Positions 45,184-57,423 of a stretch of 64,000 nucleotides of DNA are shown here, one piece after another. Position 1 is the first letter of the stretch. Each line of letters opens with the position of its first letter. Under the pieces are notes generated by a model. That model made no database searches. It worked only from the letters and a program-made list of their open reading frames with translations, and was not told where the DNA came from. The translations under genes and the position numbers were made by a program. Origin of the DNA: Marivita hallyeonensis (GTDB lineage: Bacteria; Pseudomonadota; Alphaproteobacteria; Rhodobacterales; Rhodobacteraceae); NCBI RefSeq assembly GCF_900129875.1, contig NZ_FQXC01000003.1, forward strand, positions 558,001 to 622,000, written 5' to 3'.

Positions 45184-45936
45184 TCAGATCTTCCACCCCG
45201 AATGCAGGCAGGCAATTCCCATGCTCAGATTTCGGTATTTCGCGTTCTCGAATCCAGCCTGGCGCACCATGCCGAGTAACGTCTCCTGATCGGGGAATTT
45301 GCGGATCGACTCGACAAGGTACTGATAGCTGTCGCGATCATTTGCGATGGCTTGGCCCATGCGCGGAATGATGTTGAAAGAATACAGGTCGTAGACCTTC
45401 TGCATCAGATCATTCGGGATCTGGCTGAACTCCAGCACCATCAGGCGTCCGCCGGGACGCAGCACCCGAAACGCTTCGTTCAGCGCTTCTTGCGGACGTG
45501 TGACGTTTCGAATGCCAAAAGAGATGGTGTAGACGTCGAATGTGTTGTCCTCGAACGGCAGTTTCATCGCATCGCCAACAACCCAATCAAGGCTGTCGCC
45601 CATCGCCGCTGCCTCGGCCCGTTTGCGGCCTTCGACGAGCATGGGCTCTGTCAGGTCGAGCACCGTCGCATGTCCTTGTCCGGCGCGTTTGAGAAACCGA
45701 AAGGAGATGTCGCCGGTGCCGCCAGCGACATCCAGAAGTTTCTGCCCTCTGCGCGGTGCAAGCCAATCCATCATCGCGTCTTTCCAGAGACGATGAATGC
45801 CTAGCGACATGGCGTCGTTCATGACGTCGTATTTCGACGCTACTGAACTGAACACACCTTGAACGCGGCCCGCTTTTTCGTTTTCCGGGACATCCTGAAA
45901 TCCGAAATGTGTGGTGGATTGGTTTTCGTCTGCCAT
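45184..45936 (-). CDS. ubiE: Ubiquinone/menaquinone C-methyltransferase UbiE
   Basis: SAM-dependent C-methyltransferase of 250 residues in ubiquinone synthesis. The SAM motif [16 protein letters not shown] is followed by [16 protein letters not shown], and the UbiE signatures [18 protein letters not shown] and [21 protein letters not shown] are clear. It precedes ubiB and is divergent from mutM. Confidence 0.97.
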   Translation of the reverse strand: MADENQSTTHFGFQDVPENEKAGRVQGVFSSVASKYDVMNDAMSLGIHRLWKDAMMDWLAPRRGQKLLDVAGGTGDISFRFLKRAGQGHATVLDLTEPMLVEGRKRAEAAAMGDSLDWVVGDAMKLPFEDNTFDVYTISFGIRNVTRPQEALNEAFRVLRPGGRLMVLEFSQIPNDLMQKVYDLYSFNIIPRMGQAIANDRDSYQYLVESIRKFPDQETLLGMVRQAGFENAKYRNLSMGIACLHSGWKI

Positions 45937-46021
45937 ACGTCTTGTCGTTTCTCCTGCCAGACTTTCTTATAGAGCGCCGGACAGACGTTACAATGCGACC
46001 ACACGAGACAGGATAGCCAGA

Positions 46022-46873
46022 ATGCCCGAATTGCCCGAGGTTGAGACAGTCCGACGCGGGCTTGCTCCTGCGATGGAGGGACAGGTGATCACACGGGCGC
46101 AGGTGAACCGTCCTGATTTGCGCTGGCCATTTCCGGACAACATGGCCGATCGGCTGTCAGGTAAACGCGTTTTGCGCCTGCGGCGACGGTCAAAATACAT
46201 CCTTGCCGATCTTGATAGTGCTGAGACGCTGCTCATTCATCTGGGCATGTCAGGACGAATGCTGGTGTCGGGCGATCCGCTTGGCCAATTCGTGCATGAT
46301 CATCCAGCCCCGGAAAAGCACGATCACGTCGTTCTCGACATGGAGAACGGCGCGCGCATCACGTTCAACGATCCCCGGCGGTTCGGCGCGATGGATGTGT
46401 TTGCCACCGATACGGCGGACCAGCATCCTTTGTTGGCGAGTCTGGGGCCAGAACCTTTGGGCAACAGCTTTGACGAAAGCTATCTCGTAACGGCACTTTC
46501 TGGTCGGAATACGCCGATGAAATCCGCTTTGCTGGATCAAAAGACAGTTGCGGGACTGGGGAATATCTATGTTTGCGAAGCGCTGTTTCGATCAAAAATT
46601 CATCCAACGCGGCCCGCGCGTCGTGTGTCGAAAAACCGGATTGCGGGATTGGTCCCGGTCATCCGAGATGTCCTGTCGGATGCGATCGAGGCTGGCGGAT
46701 CATCTTTGCGCGATTTCCGCCAAGCTGATGGTGAACTTGGATATTTTCAGCATAGCTTCGATGTCTACGGGCGCGAAGGCGCGCCATGTCGAACGCCCGA
46801 CTGCACTTCGAACATTCGCCGTATCGTGCAGTCAGGTCGGTCGACCTTCTATTGCCCGACCTGTCAAAGATAG
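46022..46873 (+). CDS. mutM: Formamidopyrimidine-DNA glycosylase (Fpg)
   Basis: MutM of 283 residues, which excises oxidised purines such as 8-oxoguanine with AP-lyase activity. The N-terminal catalytic PELPEVE is present with P2 and E3, followed by [18 protein letters not shown] and the C-terminal zinc finger with cysteines in CRTPDCTSN and FYCPTC. ATG 46022 exposes the required N-terminal proline after Met removal, so the longer open frame from 45911 is rejected. Confidence 0.97.
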   Translation: MPELPEVETVRRGLAPAMEGQVITRAQVNRPDLRWPFPDNMADRLSGKRVLRLRRRSKYILADLDSAETLLIHLGMSGRMLVSGDPLGQFVHDHPAPEKHDHVVLDMENGARITFNDPRRFGAMDVFATDTADQHPLLASLGPEPLGNSFDESYLVTALSGRNTPMKSALLDQKTVAGLGNIYVCEALFRSKIHPTRPARRVSKNRIAGLVPVIRDVLSDAIEAGGSSLRDFRQADGELGYFQHSFDVYGREGAPCRTPDCTSNIRRIVQSGRSTFYCPTCQR

Positions 46874-46938
46874 CTTGAATGGCACCAATCACATGCGTAA
46901 GGCTGCACGCCTGAGATCACCGAACGGAGCCCTCACTC

Positions 46939-47715
46939 ATGGCTTATGAGACGATCATCGTCGAAATCGAAGATCACGTTGCTACCATCAAATTGAACCG
47001 CCCCGACGCGCTGAACGCGTTGAACAGCCAACTGCTCTCAGAGCTGGCCAGTGCGCTAGAAGATGCTGACGCCAATGAAAAAGTGCGGTGTATCATCCTG
47101 ACGGGCTCGTCCAAGGCGTTTGCTGCCGGGGCTGACATCAAAGAGATGTCCGAAAAGAGCTTTGTCGAAATGTTCATGTCGGATTTCTTCGGCTCCGAAT
47201 CGCAAGCGGTCTGCAAGGTGCGCAAGCCCATCATTGCAGCCGTGTCTGGCTACGCGCTGGGCGGTGGATGCGAATTGGCCATGATGTGCGATTTTATCAT
47301 CGCGTCGGACACGGCCAAGTTCGGCCAGCCGGAAATCAACCTCGGGGTGGTCGCCGGAATCGGCGGCACGCAGCGACTCACACGGTTCGTCGGCAAATCC
47401 AAATCCATGGACATGCATCTGACGGGCCGCTTCATGGATGCAGAAGAAGCCGAACGTGCCGGTCTAGTCAGCCGCGTGGTGCCTGCAAAAGCGCTGATGG
47501 AAGAAGCCTACTCCGCAGCTGCCAAGATCGCCGAGAAGTCGATGCTTGCCACCTTTGCGGTGAAGGAAGCGGTCAATCGTGCGTATGAGACAACGCTTGC
47601 CGAAGGACTGCTTGTTGAACGCAGGCTCTTCCACTCGTTGTTTGCGACCGAGGATCAGAAGGAAGGCATGGCGGCGTTTCTGGAAAAACGCACGGCCCAG
47701 TTCCGCGACAGATAA
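46939..47715 (+). CDS. Enoyl-CoA hydratase
   Basis: Crotonase-family hydratase of 258 residues. The oxyanion-hole segments are present ([13 protein letters not shown] and [18 protein letters not shown]), with catalytic glutamates in GGGCELA and [18 protein letters not shown]. It is close to the short-chain enoyl-CoA hydratase (FadB1x/PaaF) group of beta-oxidation. It lies 65 bases after mutM; no beta-oxidation operon is attached. Confidence 0.94.
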   Translation: MAYETIIVEIEDHVATIKLNRPDALNALNSQLLSELASALEDADANEKVRCIILTGSSKAFAAGADIKEMSEKSFVEMFMSDFFGSESQAVCKVRKPIIAAVSGYALGGGCELAMMCDFIIASDTAKFGQPEINLGVVAGIGGTQRLTRFVGKSKSMDMHLTGRFMDAEEAERAGLVSRVVPAKALMEEAYSAAAKIAEKSMLATFAVKEAVNRAYETTLAEGLLVERRLFHSLFATEDQKEGMAAFLEKRTAQFRDR

Positions 47716-47859
47716 GGCCTTTTCACCGAAGGCATCTCCGGCTATACGCCGCCGATACATGCGCGTGATGCCCGCTTGGCAAGATTCGTTCCGGTCTCGG
47801 TTCCGGGCAGGCCATCATTGTGCAACTGAAATTGGAACCGAAGAACCAGGATCGATCAC

Positions 47860-48123
47860 ATGGCAAATTCGCCCCAGTCCAAGAAGCGCGCACGTCAGAA
47901 CGAAAAGCGCTTCGCTATCAACAAAGCGCGCCGTTCGCGCATCCGTACATTCCTGCGCAAAGTCGAAGAGGCTATCTCCTCTGGAGACAAGGATGCGGCC
48001 ACCGCAGCCCTGCGCGCAGCGCAGCCTGAAATCATGCGCGGCGTGACCAAAGGCGTCTTCCACAAGAACACAGCATCGCGGAAAATTTCGCGTCTTGCAG
48101 CACGCGTCAAATCGCTTGGCTGA
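47860..48123 (+). CDS. rpsT: 30S ribosomal protein S20
   Basis: RpsT of 87 residues, a basic helical protein that binds 16S rRNA. N-terminal [20 protein letters not shown] and C-terminal [17 protein letters not shown] are diagnostic. It lies directly upstream of the dnaA leader, an arrangement common in alphaproteobacteria, and is closed by a strong terminator. Confidence 0.98.
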   Translation: MANSPQSKKRARQNEKRFAINKARRSRIRTFLRKVEEAISSGDKDAATAALRAAQPEIMRGVTKGVFHKNTASRKISRLAARVKSLG

Positions 48124-48160
48124 GAATCGGCGGCTTTCAAAACCGCATCGGAAAATCAAG

Positions 48161-48189
48161 ACGCCGCCCCCATCAGGGCGGCGTTTTTT
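48161..48189 (+). terminator. Rho-independent terminator after rpsT
   Basis: ACGCCGCCC (48161-48169) pairs with GGGCGGCGT (48176-48184) around a six-base loop and is followed by a run of six T residues. It begins 38 bases after the rpsT stop. Confidence 0.92.
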
Positions 48190-48601
48190 GCTCAGGCTTG
48201 CGCAGCTTTGCACCGGTCAGAGATTCTTTTTCAGCATTCCCAGAGTCAATAATTAAGTTCTGTTGATGCGATCAATTTGAGCCTGCTAACACTGTTCCTG
48301 CGAGTCACATCGCGCTTGGGGGGACAGGCTCCGCTGGGTCGAAGTAGAACTTCAAAAACTGCCTCGAAACCGACCCTGCGACGCAAACTGATCTTTGATC
48401 GCTTGCCTTGTCCATTTTGTGAGACCGGTCGCACGGAACGTGTATGCACGCGTTTTTGTGGCCTGAGATCGTGTGCGTTTGAGTCAGCCTCAAACGTTGA
48501 TCGCGTCTTTCATCCTCAGCCGCGCGAAAACCAGGCTGTGGATGACTCGGATACGGGAAAGCATGCGAGCGAGCGTGCGTATTAGTTGGACAGGGGACAA
48601 A
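48190..48601. promoter_or_regulatory. dnaA upstream region with inverted repeat and DnaA-box-like site
   Basis: About 410 bases without a supportable gene. A perfect eight-base inverted repeat, CGTTTGAG (48476-48483) and CTCAAACG (48489-48496), has a five-base loop. TGTGGATGA at 48537-48545 is a reverse-strand DnaA box (TCATCCACA) with one mismatch to TTATCCACA. A single box suits autoregulation of dnaA; clustered boxes and an AT-rich unwinding region expected of oriC are not evident, so I do not call an origin. The promoter itself could not be placed. Confidence 0.45.
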
Positions 48602-49978
48602 ATGACTGGCGAACAGTGGGGATCAATTCGGGATGAACTTAGCGAGACACTGGGGGCAAGCAGCTTTAAGAACTGGATCAAACCACTGAGCTTTGTCGGC
48701 TTGGAAGACGGCATCGCGCGGTTTCAAGTGCCCACCAGCTTTATGGGCAACTACGTGTCGCAGAATTTCGGTGACGTGATCCTCACGAAGATTGCAAAGA
48801 TCGACTCCTCCGTAAGACGTATTGCCTTCCACCCTGTTGGTACCGATGCCGCAAAGCCAGTGGCCAAGAAAAAAGAGGCGAAACCCATGCCGCCGAAAGA
48901 GCACCCGTATTCGGACGATCGCGTCCAGAACGATCCCCTGCATGGTCTTCCTCTCGACAAGCGCTTTACCTTCGATAACTTCGTTGTCGGCAAGCCGAAC
49001 GAGCTGGCTCATGCTGCTGCCAAACGCGTGGCAGAAGGCGGCCCGGTCACATTCAATCCGCTGTTTCTTTACGGTGGGGTCGGACTTGGCAAAACGCACC
49101 TCATGCACGCCATCGCGTGGGAGCTGCGCACGCGCCATCCGCATCTTAATGTTCTCAACCTGTCCGCCGAGCAGTTCATGTATCGCTTCGTGCAAGCGCT
49201 GCGCGACCGAAAGATGATGGACTTCAAAGAGCTGTTTCGCTCTGTCGATGTTCTGATGGTCGATGATGTGCAATTCATCGCCGGAAAGGACAGTACGCAG
49301 GAAGAGTTCTTCCACACGTTCAATGCGCTGGTCGACCAGCATAAGCAGATCATCATCTCGGCCGACCGTGCGCCGGATGAAATCAAGGATCTAGAGAACC
49401 GTATCCGGTCCCGTCTGCAAAGCGGGCTTGTCGTTGATCTTCACCCCACGGATTACGAGCTGCGTCTCGGCATCCTTCAATCGAAGTCCGAAACCTATTC
49501 CCGCATGTACCCGGAACTAAGCGTTGAGCCGGGCATTCTTGAATTCCTGGCGGCGCGGATCGTCAGCAATGTGCGCATTCTGGAAGGGGCTCTGACCCGC
49601 TTGTTCGCCTTTGCTTCGCTCGTCGGAAAACCGATCACCATGGACCTGACGCAGGAATGTCTGACCGACATTCTGCGTGTCTCTGAACGAAAAGTGTCCA
49701 TCGAAGAGATTCAGCGCAAAGTCGCGGATCACTACTTGATCCGGCACACAGACCTGGTTGGTCCAAAGCGTGTGCGCACCTTCGCCCGCCCGCGCCAGAT
49801 CGCCATGTATTTGTGCAAACTGTTGACCACACGGTCCTTGCCGGAAATCGGGCGGCATTTCGGTGGTCGTGACCACACAACGGTCATGCACGGCGTGCGC
49901 CGGATCGAAGAGCTCAAGAAGCAGGACGCTCAGATCGCCGAAGATGTTGAGTTATTGCGCAGAGCGCTTGAAGCCTGA
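48602..49978 (+). CDS. dnaA: Chromosomal replication initiator protein DnaA
   Basis: DnaA of 458 residues. N-terminal domain I (WGSIRDELSETLGASSFKNWI), Walker A GGVGLGKTH at residues 158-166, Walker B VLMVDDVQFIAGK, sensor region IIISADRAPDEI, and the C-terminal DNA-binding helix with GRDHTTVMHGVRRI. It binds DnaA boxes at oriC and loads DnaB. The ATG at 48602 is preceded by GGGGAC; the open frame to 48473 is not protein-like. It is followed by dnaN, recF and gyrB. Confidence 0.98.
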   Translation: MTGEQWGSIRDELSETLGASSFKNWIKPLSFVGLEDGIARFQVPTSFMGNYVSQNFGDVILTKIAKIDSSVRRIAFHPVGTDAAKPVAKKKEAKPMPPKEHPYSDDRVQNDPLHGLPLDKRFTFDNFVVGKPNELAHAAAKRVAEGGPVTFNPLFLYGGVGLGKTHLMHAIAWELRTRHPHLNVLNLSAEQFMYRFVQALRDRKMMDFKELFRSVDVLMVDDVQFIAGKDSTQEEFFHTFNALVDQHKQIIISADRAPDEIKDLENRIRSRLQSGLVVDLHPTDYELRLGILQSKSETYSRMYPELSVEPGILEFLAARIVSNVRILEGALTRLFAFASLVGKPITMDLTQECLTDILRVSERKVSIEEIQRKVADHYLIRHTDLVGPKRVRTFARPRQIAMYLCKLLTTRSLPEIGRHFGGRDHTTVMHGVRRIEELKKQDAQIAEDVELLRRALEA

Positions 49979-50132
49979 GTCCCTGACACAACAGAATGAA
50001 GCGTGGCGTGCTTTACTGCATGCCCGCACTTGACCCTGCGCGTAAACCAGCCAAGAAATTGCAAAACAAGGGGTTGGAGTGCAGCCCCTCTGGGGGTTAC
50101 TGTCGGCGTCCGGCCGGTCGGAGGATAAACGC

Positions 50133-51251
50133 ATGAAATTCAGCATGGAACGAGGGACGCTGCTCAAAGCCGTCTCGCAAGCGCAGTCCGTGGTGGAACG
50201 GCGCAACACCATTCCAATTCTTGCAAATGTCCTGATCGAAGCCGAGGGCGATACAGTTCAGTTTCGCGCGACCGACCTCGACATCGAAGTCGTGGACCGC
50301 GCCGTCGCCCAGGTCGAGCGCGCAGGCGCAACGACGGTTTCGGCGGTGACCTTGCACGAAATCGTACGGAAATTGCCGGATGGGGCGCTTGTCTCGGTGT
50401 CCGAGGACAGTGCATCGGGGCGACTGACGGTCGAAGCGGGACGGTCGAATTTCTCGCTCGCGACATTACCCAAAGAAGATTTCCCGGTGATGGCATCGTC
50501 GGAGTACAGCGCCAACTTCTCTGCGCCCGCGCCGATGTTGCGGCGATTGTTCGACAAGTCGAAGTTCGCCATCTCGACCGAAGAGACACGCTATTACCTG
50601 AATGGCGTCTACATGCACGTTGCTGACGGCGAAGACGGGAAAGTCCTGCGCTGTGTGGCGACAGACGGGCACCGGCTGGCCCGTATCGATGCCCCCTTGC
50701 CGGACGGCGCGGCTGACATGCCCGGCGTGATCGTTCCGCGCAAAACCGTGGGCGAGATGCGCAAGCTTTTGGACGATGACGACATGGAAATCGCCGTGTC
50801 GGTGTCTGAAACCAAGGTTCGCTTTGCAACACCAGACATCACTTTGACGTCCAAAGTCATCGACGGAACCTTCCCTGACTACACACGCGTGATCCCGCAG
50901 GGGAATACCCGACGCCTTGAAGTGGACGCCGCTGAATTCGCCAAAGCCGTGGATCGCGTTGCGACCGTGTCCTCCGAGCGTTCTCGCGCCGTCAAGATGC
51001 AGCTTGATGAGGATCGTTTGATCCTGTCCGTCAATGCGCCAGATAGCGGTGCGGCCGAGGAAGAACTCGCCGTCGCATATGGCGACGACCGGCTCGAGAT
51101 CGGCTTCAACGCCAAATATCTCCTCGAAATCGCGAGTCAGGTCGATCGCGAGAACGCCGTTTTCATGTTCAATTCGGCGGGCGATCCGACGCTCATGCGC
51201 GAAGGCAGCGACACCAGCGCGGTCTACGTCGTGATGCCGATGCGCGTGTGA
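50133..51251 (+). CDS. dnaN: DNA polymerase III sliding clamp (beta subunit)
   Basis: DnaN of 372 residues, the ring-shaped processivity clamp. N-terminal MKFSMERGTLLKAVSQAQ and NTIPILANVLIEA, and C-terminal YVVMPMRV, are diagnostic; three clamp domains are intact. GGAGG precedes the ATG at 50133. The 154-base gap from dnaA may carry its own promoter. Confidence 0.98.
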   Translation: MKFSMERGTLLKAVSQAQSVVERRNTIPILANVLIEAEGDTVQFRATDLDIEVVDRAVAQVERAGATTVSAVTLHEIVRKLPDGALVSVSEDSASGRLTVEAGRSNFSLATLPKEDFPVMASSEYSANFSAPAPMLRRLFDKSKFAISTEETRYYLNGVYMHVADGEDGKVLRCVATDGHRLARIDAPLPDGAADMPGVIVPRKTVGEMRKLLDDDDMEIAVSVSETKVRFATPDITLTSKVIDGTFPDYTRVIPQGNTRRLEVDAAEFAKAVDRVATVSSERSRAVKMQLDEDRLILSVNAPDSGAAEEELAVAYGDDRLEIGFNAKYLLEIASQVDRENAVFMFNSAGDPTLMREGSDTSAVYVVMPMRV

Positions 51252-51280
51252 GCCAAGAGCGCCTTTGAACGGGGGCGCTG

Positions 51281-52393
51281 TTGCCGCTTCGCATATCCCG
51301 CCTGTCGCTGTCGCATTTCCGGTCGCACTTCAACGTCGTGATCGAAATGGATGCGCGACCCGTGGTGCTTTACGGACCTAACGGAGCCGGTAAGACAAAC
51401 CTGATCGAAGCGGTATCTCTGTTCTCTCCGGGACGGGGCATGCGCCGTGCGTCTGCGCAGGATATGACACGCCGACCCGAGGCACTAGGCTGGAAGATCG
51501 ATGGCCTCGTTCAGACGCCCGACGGCCTGCAGGACATTTCTTTTGTGTCTGAACAGGGCCAACCCCGGCAGGTGAAGATCAATGACAAGCCCGCACCGCA
51601 AACGCGTTTGGGCGAGCTTGTGCGCGTTCTCTGGCTTCTGCCATCCATGGATCGGCTTTGGATTGAAGGGGCCGAGGGGCGTCGGCGGTTTCTTGATCGC
51701 ATGACTCTCAGTTTTTTTCCCGGCCATGCCGAAGCGTCTTTGACCTACGAGAAAGCGATGCGCGAACGCAATCGTCTGCTCAAGGACCAAGTGCGCGATC
51801 CGATCTGGTACAAGGCGATCGAGGCTCAAATGGCGAAGTCGGGTGCACAAATCCATGCGAACCGGCAACAGGCGCTTGAGCGGATTCTTCTCGCCCAGGA
51901 TATGGCGAGCACCCATTTCCCGGCGGCCGAGCTCGATCTTGTTCAGACCGAAGGCGAAATGCCGGACGGAGAAACGGAACTACGTGCCGCGTTGGAAGAA
52001 AGTCGGTTCCGCGACTTGGCCGCAGGTCGCACATTGGTGGGCCCCCACCGTGCCGATCTTTACGGTGTGTTTGCCGCAAAGGGTGTTCCGGCCAGCGATA
52101 GCTCCACCGGGGAGCAGAAAGCGCTTCTTATTTCGCTCGTTCTTGCAAATGCACGGGCACTGGTGGACGATTTCGGGTCACCACCAATCGTGTTGCTTGA
52201 CGAAGTCGCGGCCCATCTGGATGCGTCGCGACGGGCGGCACTCTACGACGAGATTTGTGCCTTGGGCGCTCAGGCCTGGATGACCGGCACGGGCCTCGAG
52301 CTGTTCACAGAGCTTGGATCACGCGCGCAATATTTCGAAGTGACTGACGCGGCCGAGGGGTCAATCGTGACGCCGATAAACGCGACCGGTTAG
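51281..52393 (+). CDS. recF: DNA replication and repair protein RecF
   Basis: RecF of 370 residues, an SMC-like ATPase of the RecFOR recombination pathway that loads RecA at gaps. Walker A GPNGAGKT is at residues 32-39, the signature motif is in STGEQKALLISLVLANA, and Walker B is in IVLLDEVAAHLD. The start is TTG at 51281, with GGGGG five bases upstream; no ATG or GTG gives a family-like N-terminus. It lies 29 bases after dnaN. Confidence 0.95.
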   Translation: MPLRISRLSLSHFRSHFNVVIEMDARPVVLYGPNGAGKTNLIEAVSLFSPGRGMRRASAQDMTRRPEALGWKIDGLVQTPDGLQDISFVSEQGQPRQVKINDKPAPQTRLGELVRVLWLLPSMDRLWIEGAEGRRRFLDRMTLSFFPGHAEASLTYEKAMRERNRLLKDQVRDPIWYKAIEAQMAKSGAQIHANRQQALERILLAQDMASTHFPAAELDLVQTEGEMPDGETELRAALEESRFRDLAAGRTLVGPHRADLYGVFAAKGVPASDSSTGEQKALLISLVLANARALVDDFGSPPIVLLDEVAAHLDASRRAALYDEICALGAQAWMTGTGLELFTELGSRAQYFEVTDAAEGSIVTPINATG

Positions 52394-52425
52394 ATCGTCC
52401 GCTCAACCAGAACGACAACCGCTAA

Positions 52426-54915
<2,490 letters not shown>

Positions 54916-54917
54916 CA

Positions 54918-54966
54918 TCGGATTGGCTTTGCCAATCCGATCCGTGCGAGGGGCTCTGCCCCTCGC
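54918..54966 (+). repeat. Double hairpin after gyrB, likely dispersed intergenic repeat and terminator
   Basis: Stem 1: TCGGATTGGC (54918-54927) with GCCAATCCGA (54931-54940). Stem 2: GCGAGGGGC (54946-54954) with GCCCCTCGC (54958-54966). Both have three-base loops. The following CGAGGTATTTTTG gives a short T-run. The second stem and its tail resemble the intergenic repeat that recurs in many Rhodobacteraceae genomes. It probably ends gyrB transcription. Confidence 0.7.
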
Positions 54967-55080
54967 GCTCCCCGAGGTATTTTTGAAACAGAGAAGCTGG
55001 ATCCGTCCTAGTATCTGCTCTGGCGGTCGCGGAGACGCGGCCGTAACATCAAAGCCAATCATGGGAGGGAGGATCGCCCG

Positions 55081-56310
55081 ATGGATCTGGGACTGACGGA
55101 TCGCGTGCAGAATTTGGTCGCGCAGGTGCGCAGCATGGTCGACACCGAAATCGCGCCGCTTGACGAAGAATACCACGCTGAAGTCGGCAAGCACCCGTCC
55201 GGCGATCGGTTTCAACTCACCGATCGGCAGCTAGACATCCTGGCGGAACTCAAAGGCAAGGCAAAAGAGCGGGGGCTCTGGAACTTTTGGCTGACTGACA
55301 GCGACAAGGGTCACGGCCTGTCGACGGTCGAATATGCGTATCTCGCCGAAGAGATGGGCAAAGTGCATCTTGCCGCAGAAATCTTCAACTGCTCGGCGCC
55401 CGATACAGGCAACATGGAGGTTTTGGAGCGGTACGGCGAAGCCTGGATGAAAGAGCGCTGGCTCACCCGATTGCTCGATGGTGAGATCCGATCGGCCTAC
55501 GTGATGACGGAGCCCGGCGTGGCGTCGTCGGACGCGGCGCAGCTTGCCTTCGAGGCAAGGAAAGACGGCGATGATTGGGTGTTGAACGGGGAAAAGTACT
55601 GGATCTCAGGCGCCGGTGACCCGCGGTGCGCGCTGTATATCCTCATGGCCTGTACCGCACCGGACGCCGCAAAGCACAGTCGGCATACGATGTTCGTGAT
55701 GGATGCGGACACATCCGGGATCGAGGTCTTGCGCCCCATGCACGTGTTCGGTCAGGACGATGCGCCCCATGGGCACATGCATCTGCGGTTTACAGACGTG
55801 CGCGTCCCCTCGAAAAACATCGTCCTTGGTGAGGGGCGTGGATTTGAAGTGGCCCAGGGTCGTCTTGGACCCGGGCGTATCCATCACTGCATGCGTTCTA
55901 TCGGACTTGCCGAGAAGGCGCTGGAACTTCTCTGCAAACGCGGGCTTCACCGTGAAGCCTTCGGCAAACCTCTGGTGGAGCTTGGCGCCAATTACGACAT
56001 CATCGCCAACGCCAGGATGGAGATCGAACAGGCGCGCCTGCTGTGCCTGAAAGCGGCCTGGATGATGGACACGCAAGGCACGCGAGCGGCGCAACCGTGG
56101 ATCAGCCAGGTCAAGGTGGTTGCTCCGCTTATGTCGCTCAAGGTGGTCGACGAGGCGATGCAGCTTTTCGGCGGCACCGGGATCAGTCAGGACACTCCGC
56201 TCTGGCGGATGTGGACACATTTGCGAACGCTGCGTTTTGCCGATGGGCCCGATGCCGTGCATCGACGTCAGGTGGCCCGGGCGGAACTGCGCAAATACAC
56301 GAACCAATGA
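55081..56310 (+). CDS. Acyl-CoA dehydrogenase family protein (ACAD10/11-like)
   Basis: FAD-dependent acyl-CoA dehydrogenase of 409 residues. Visible segments are AYVMTEPGVASSDAAQLAFEA and YWISGAGDPRC in the flavin/substrate region, and the C-terminal MQLFGGTGISQDTPLWRMW near the active site. The long N-terminal helical domain (LTDRVQNLVAQVRSMVDTEI) resembles the ACAD11 group. Its stop overlaps the ATG of a kinase-fold gene as ATGA; in human ACAD10 and ACAD11 the same two domains are fused. By that analogy it may act on hydroxylated or branched acyl-CoAs. Confidence 0.92.
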   Translation: MDLGLTDRVQNLVAQVRSMVDTEIAPLDEEYHAEVGKHPSGDRFQLTDRQLDILAELKGKAKERGLWNFWLTDSDKGHGLSTVEYAYLAEEMGKVHLAAEIFNCSAPDTGNMEVLERYGEAWMKERWLTRLLDGEIRSAYVMTEPGVASSDAAQLAFEARKDGDDWVLNGEKYWISGAGDPRCALYILMACTAPDAAKHSRHTMFVMDADTSGIEVLRPMHVFGQDDAPHGHMHLRFTDVRVPSKNIVLGEGRGFEVAQGRLGPGRIHHCMRSIGLAEKALELLCKRGLHREAFGKPLVELGANYDIIANARMEIEQARLLCLKAAWMMDTQGTRAAQPWISQVKVVAPLMSLKVVDEAMQLFGGTGISQDTPLWRMWTHLRTLRFADGPDAVHRRQVARAELRKYTNQ

Positions 56311-57332
56311 GCACGGCGCTCCTTGATGTCGCTTCTGTGGAAGCCTGGATGGGCAAGACCGTGGACGGTTTCAGAGGCCCGATCACAGTTGAGAAGTTCG
56401 CGACGGGGCAATCCAATCCGACATTCAAATTGACAGCACCTTCGGGCGCCTATGTGTTGCGACGCAAGCCGCCTGGCGAACTCCTGAAATCCGCCCACGC
56501 TGTTGACCGGGAATTCCGCGTCCAGAGCGCCCTCTTGGACACCGATGTTCCTGTCTCCCGTATGCATGCGTTGTGCGAAGATGAGTCCGTGATCGGGTCC
56601 ATGTTCTATGTGATGGAATTCGTCGAAGGCCGAACTTTCGTCGATCCGCGTTTGCCGGATGTGAGCTTTGAAGACCGACAGGCGATTTTTGACGATATGA
56701 ACCGCGTTTTGGCCGCAATCCATGCCGTCGACCTGGTAGCGTCCGGACTGACGGATTACGGACCAACCGGGAATTATTACCAACGGCAGATCGACCGTTG
56801 GACCAAGCAGTACCGCGCCAGCGAAACGGACCCAATCCCTGATATGGATGCTCTGATGGCTTGGCTGAAAGGCGCGGTTCCCGAAGATGATGGCCGTGTG
56901 TCACTGGTGCATGGCGACTACCGGATCGACAATCTCTTGTTCGCACCCGGCGAGCCGCGATGTGTCGCCGTTCTCGATTGGGAGCTGTCCACCCTGGGTC
57001 ATCCTTTTGCCGATCTGGCTGGGGTGATCATGCAGTGGTCTTTGCCGCCGGGCGATGCCGGACGGGGCTTGGCGGGAGTTGATCGAAAGTCGCTCGGCAT
57101 CCCGGAGGATCAAGCGTTCATCGACACCTATTGTGAGCGCATGGGTCTTCCGGGCATCGACCGGTTCGGCTTTTACCTTGCCTTCTGTTTCTTCCGGATG
57201 GCTGCGATCCTGCAGGGCGTCAAAAAGCGGGCCTTGGACGGCAACGCATCCAACCCGGAGCGTGCGCTGGAACTAGGAACCTTTGTCCCCGCATTCGCGG
57301 CCGGAGGACTGAAGGCGGCAAACTCCGTCTAG
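56307..57332 (+). CDS. APH-family phosphotransferase (ACAD10/11-like kinase partner)
   Basis: Aminoglycoside-phosphotransferase-fold protein of 341 residues. The substrate-binding half has TGQSNPTFKLTAPSGAYVLRR and DREFRVQSAL; the catalytic loop is LVHGDYRIDNLLF and the metal-binding DWE is in AVLDWELSTLGHP. Despite the family name, nothing suggests antibiotic resistance. Its 4-base overlap with an acyl-CoA dehydrogenase, and the fusion of the two domains in human ACAD10/11, point to phosphorylation of a hydroxyacyl-CoA followed by dehydrogenase-domain chemistry. The long upstream frame from 56043 is antisense-like and rejected. Confidence 0.9.
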   Translation: MSTALLDVASVEAWMGKTVDGFRGPITVEKFATGQSNPTFKLTAPSGAYVLRRKPPGELLKSAHAVDREFRVQSALLDTDVPVSRMHALCEDESVIGSMFYVMEFVEGRTFVDPRLPDVSFEDRQAIFDDMNRVLAAIHAVDLVASGLTDYGPTGNYYQRQIDRWTKQYRASETDPIPDMDALMAWLKGAVPEDDGRVSLVHGDYRIDNLLFAPGEPRCVAVLDWELSTLGHPFADLAGVIMQWSLPPGDAGRGLAGVDRKSLGIPEDQAFIDTYCERMGLPGIDRFGFYLAFCFFRMAAILQGVKKRALDGNASNPERALELGTFVPAFAAGGLKAANSV

Positions 57333-57423
57333 TTGCACGTCGAGAACGTTGCGCCTTTTTGTGGCGAGCTTTCGTGGCACATTGGGGACCTACCGGGAAT
57401 TCGGGTCATCCTGTGCAATGAAT

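Noticed and set aside
48190-48601. Chromosomal origin oriC upstream of dnaA
   Set aside because: Only one near-consensus DnaA box was seen, with no box cluster or long AT-rich tract; the evidence supports dnaA regulation only.
56043-56306. Upstream extension of the APH-type kinase gene
   Set aside because: It lies inside the acyl-CoA dehydrogenase gene in another frame; the ATGA overlap at 56307 gives a family-like N-terminus.
56307-57332. Aminoglycoside resistance gene
   Set aside because: Only the general kinase fold is shared; the partner dehydrogenase and the ACAD10/11 analogy point to acyl-CoA metabolism.
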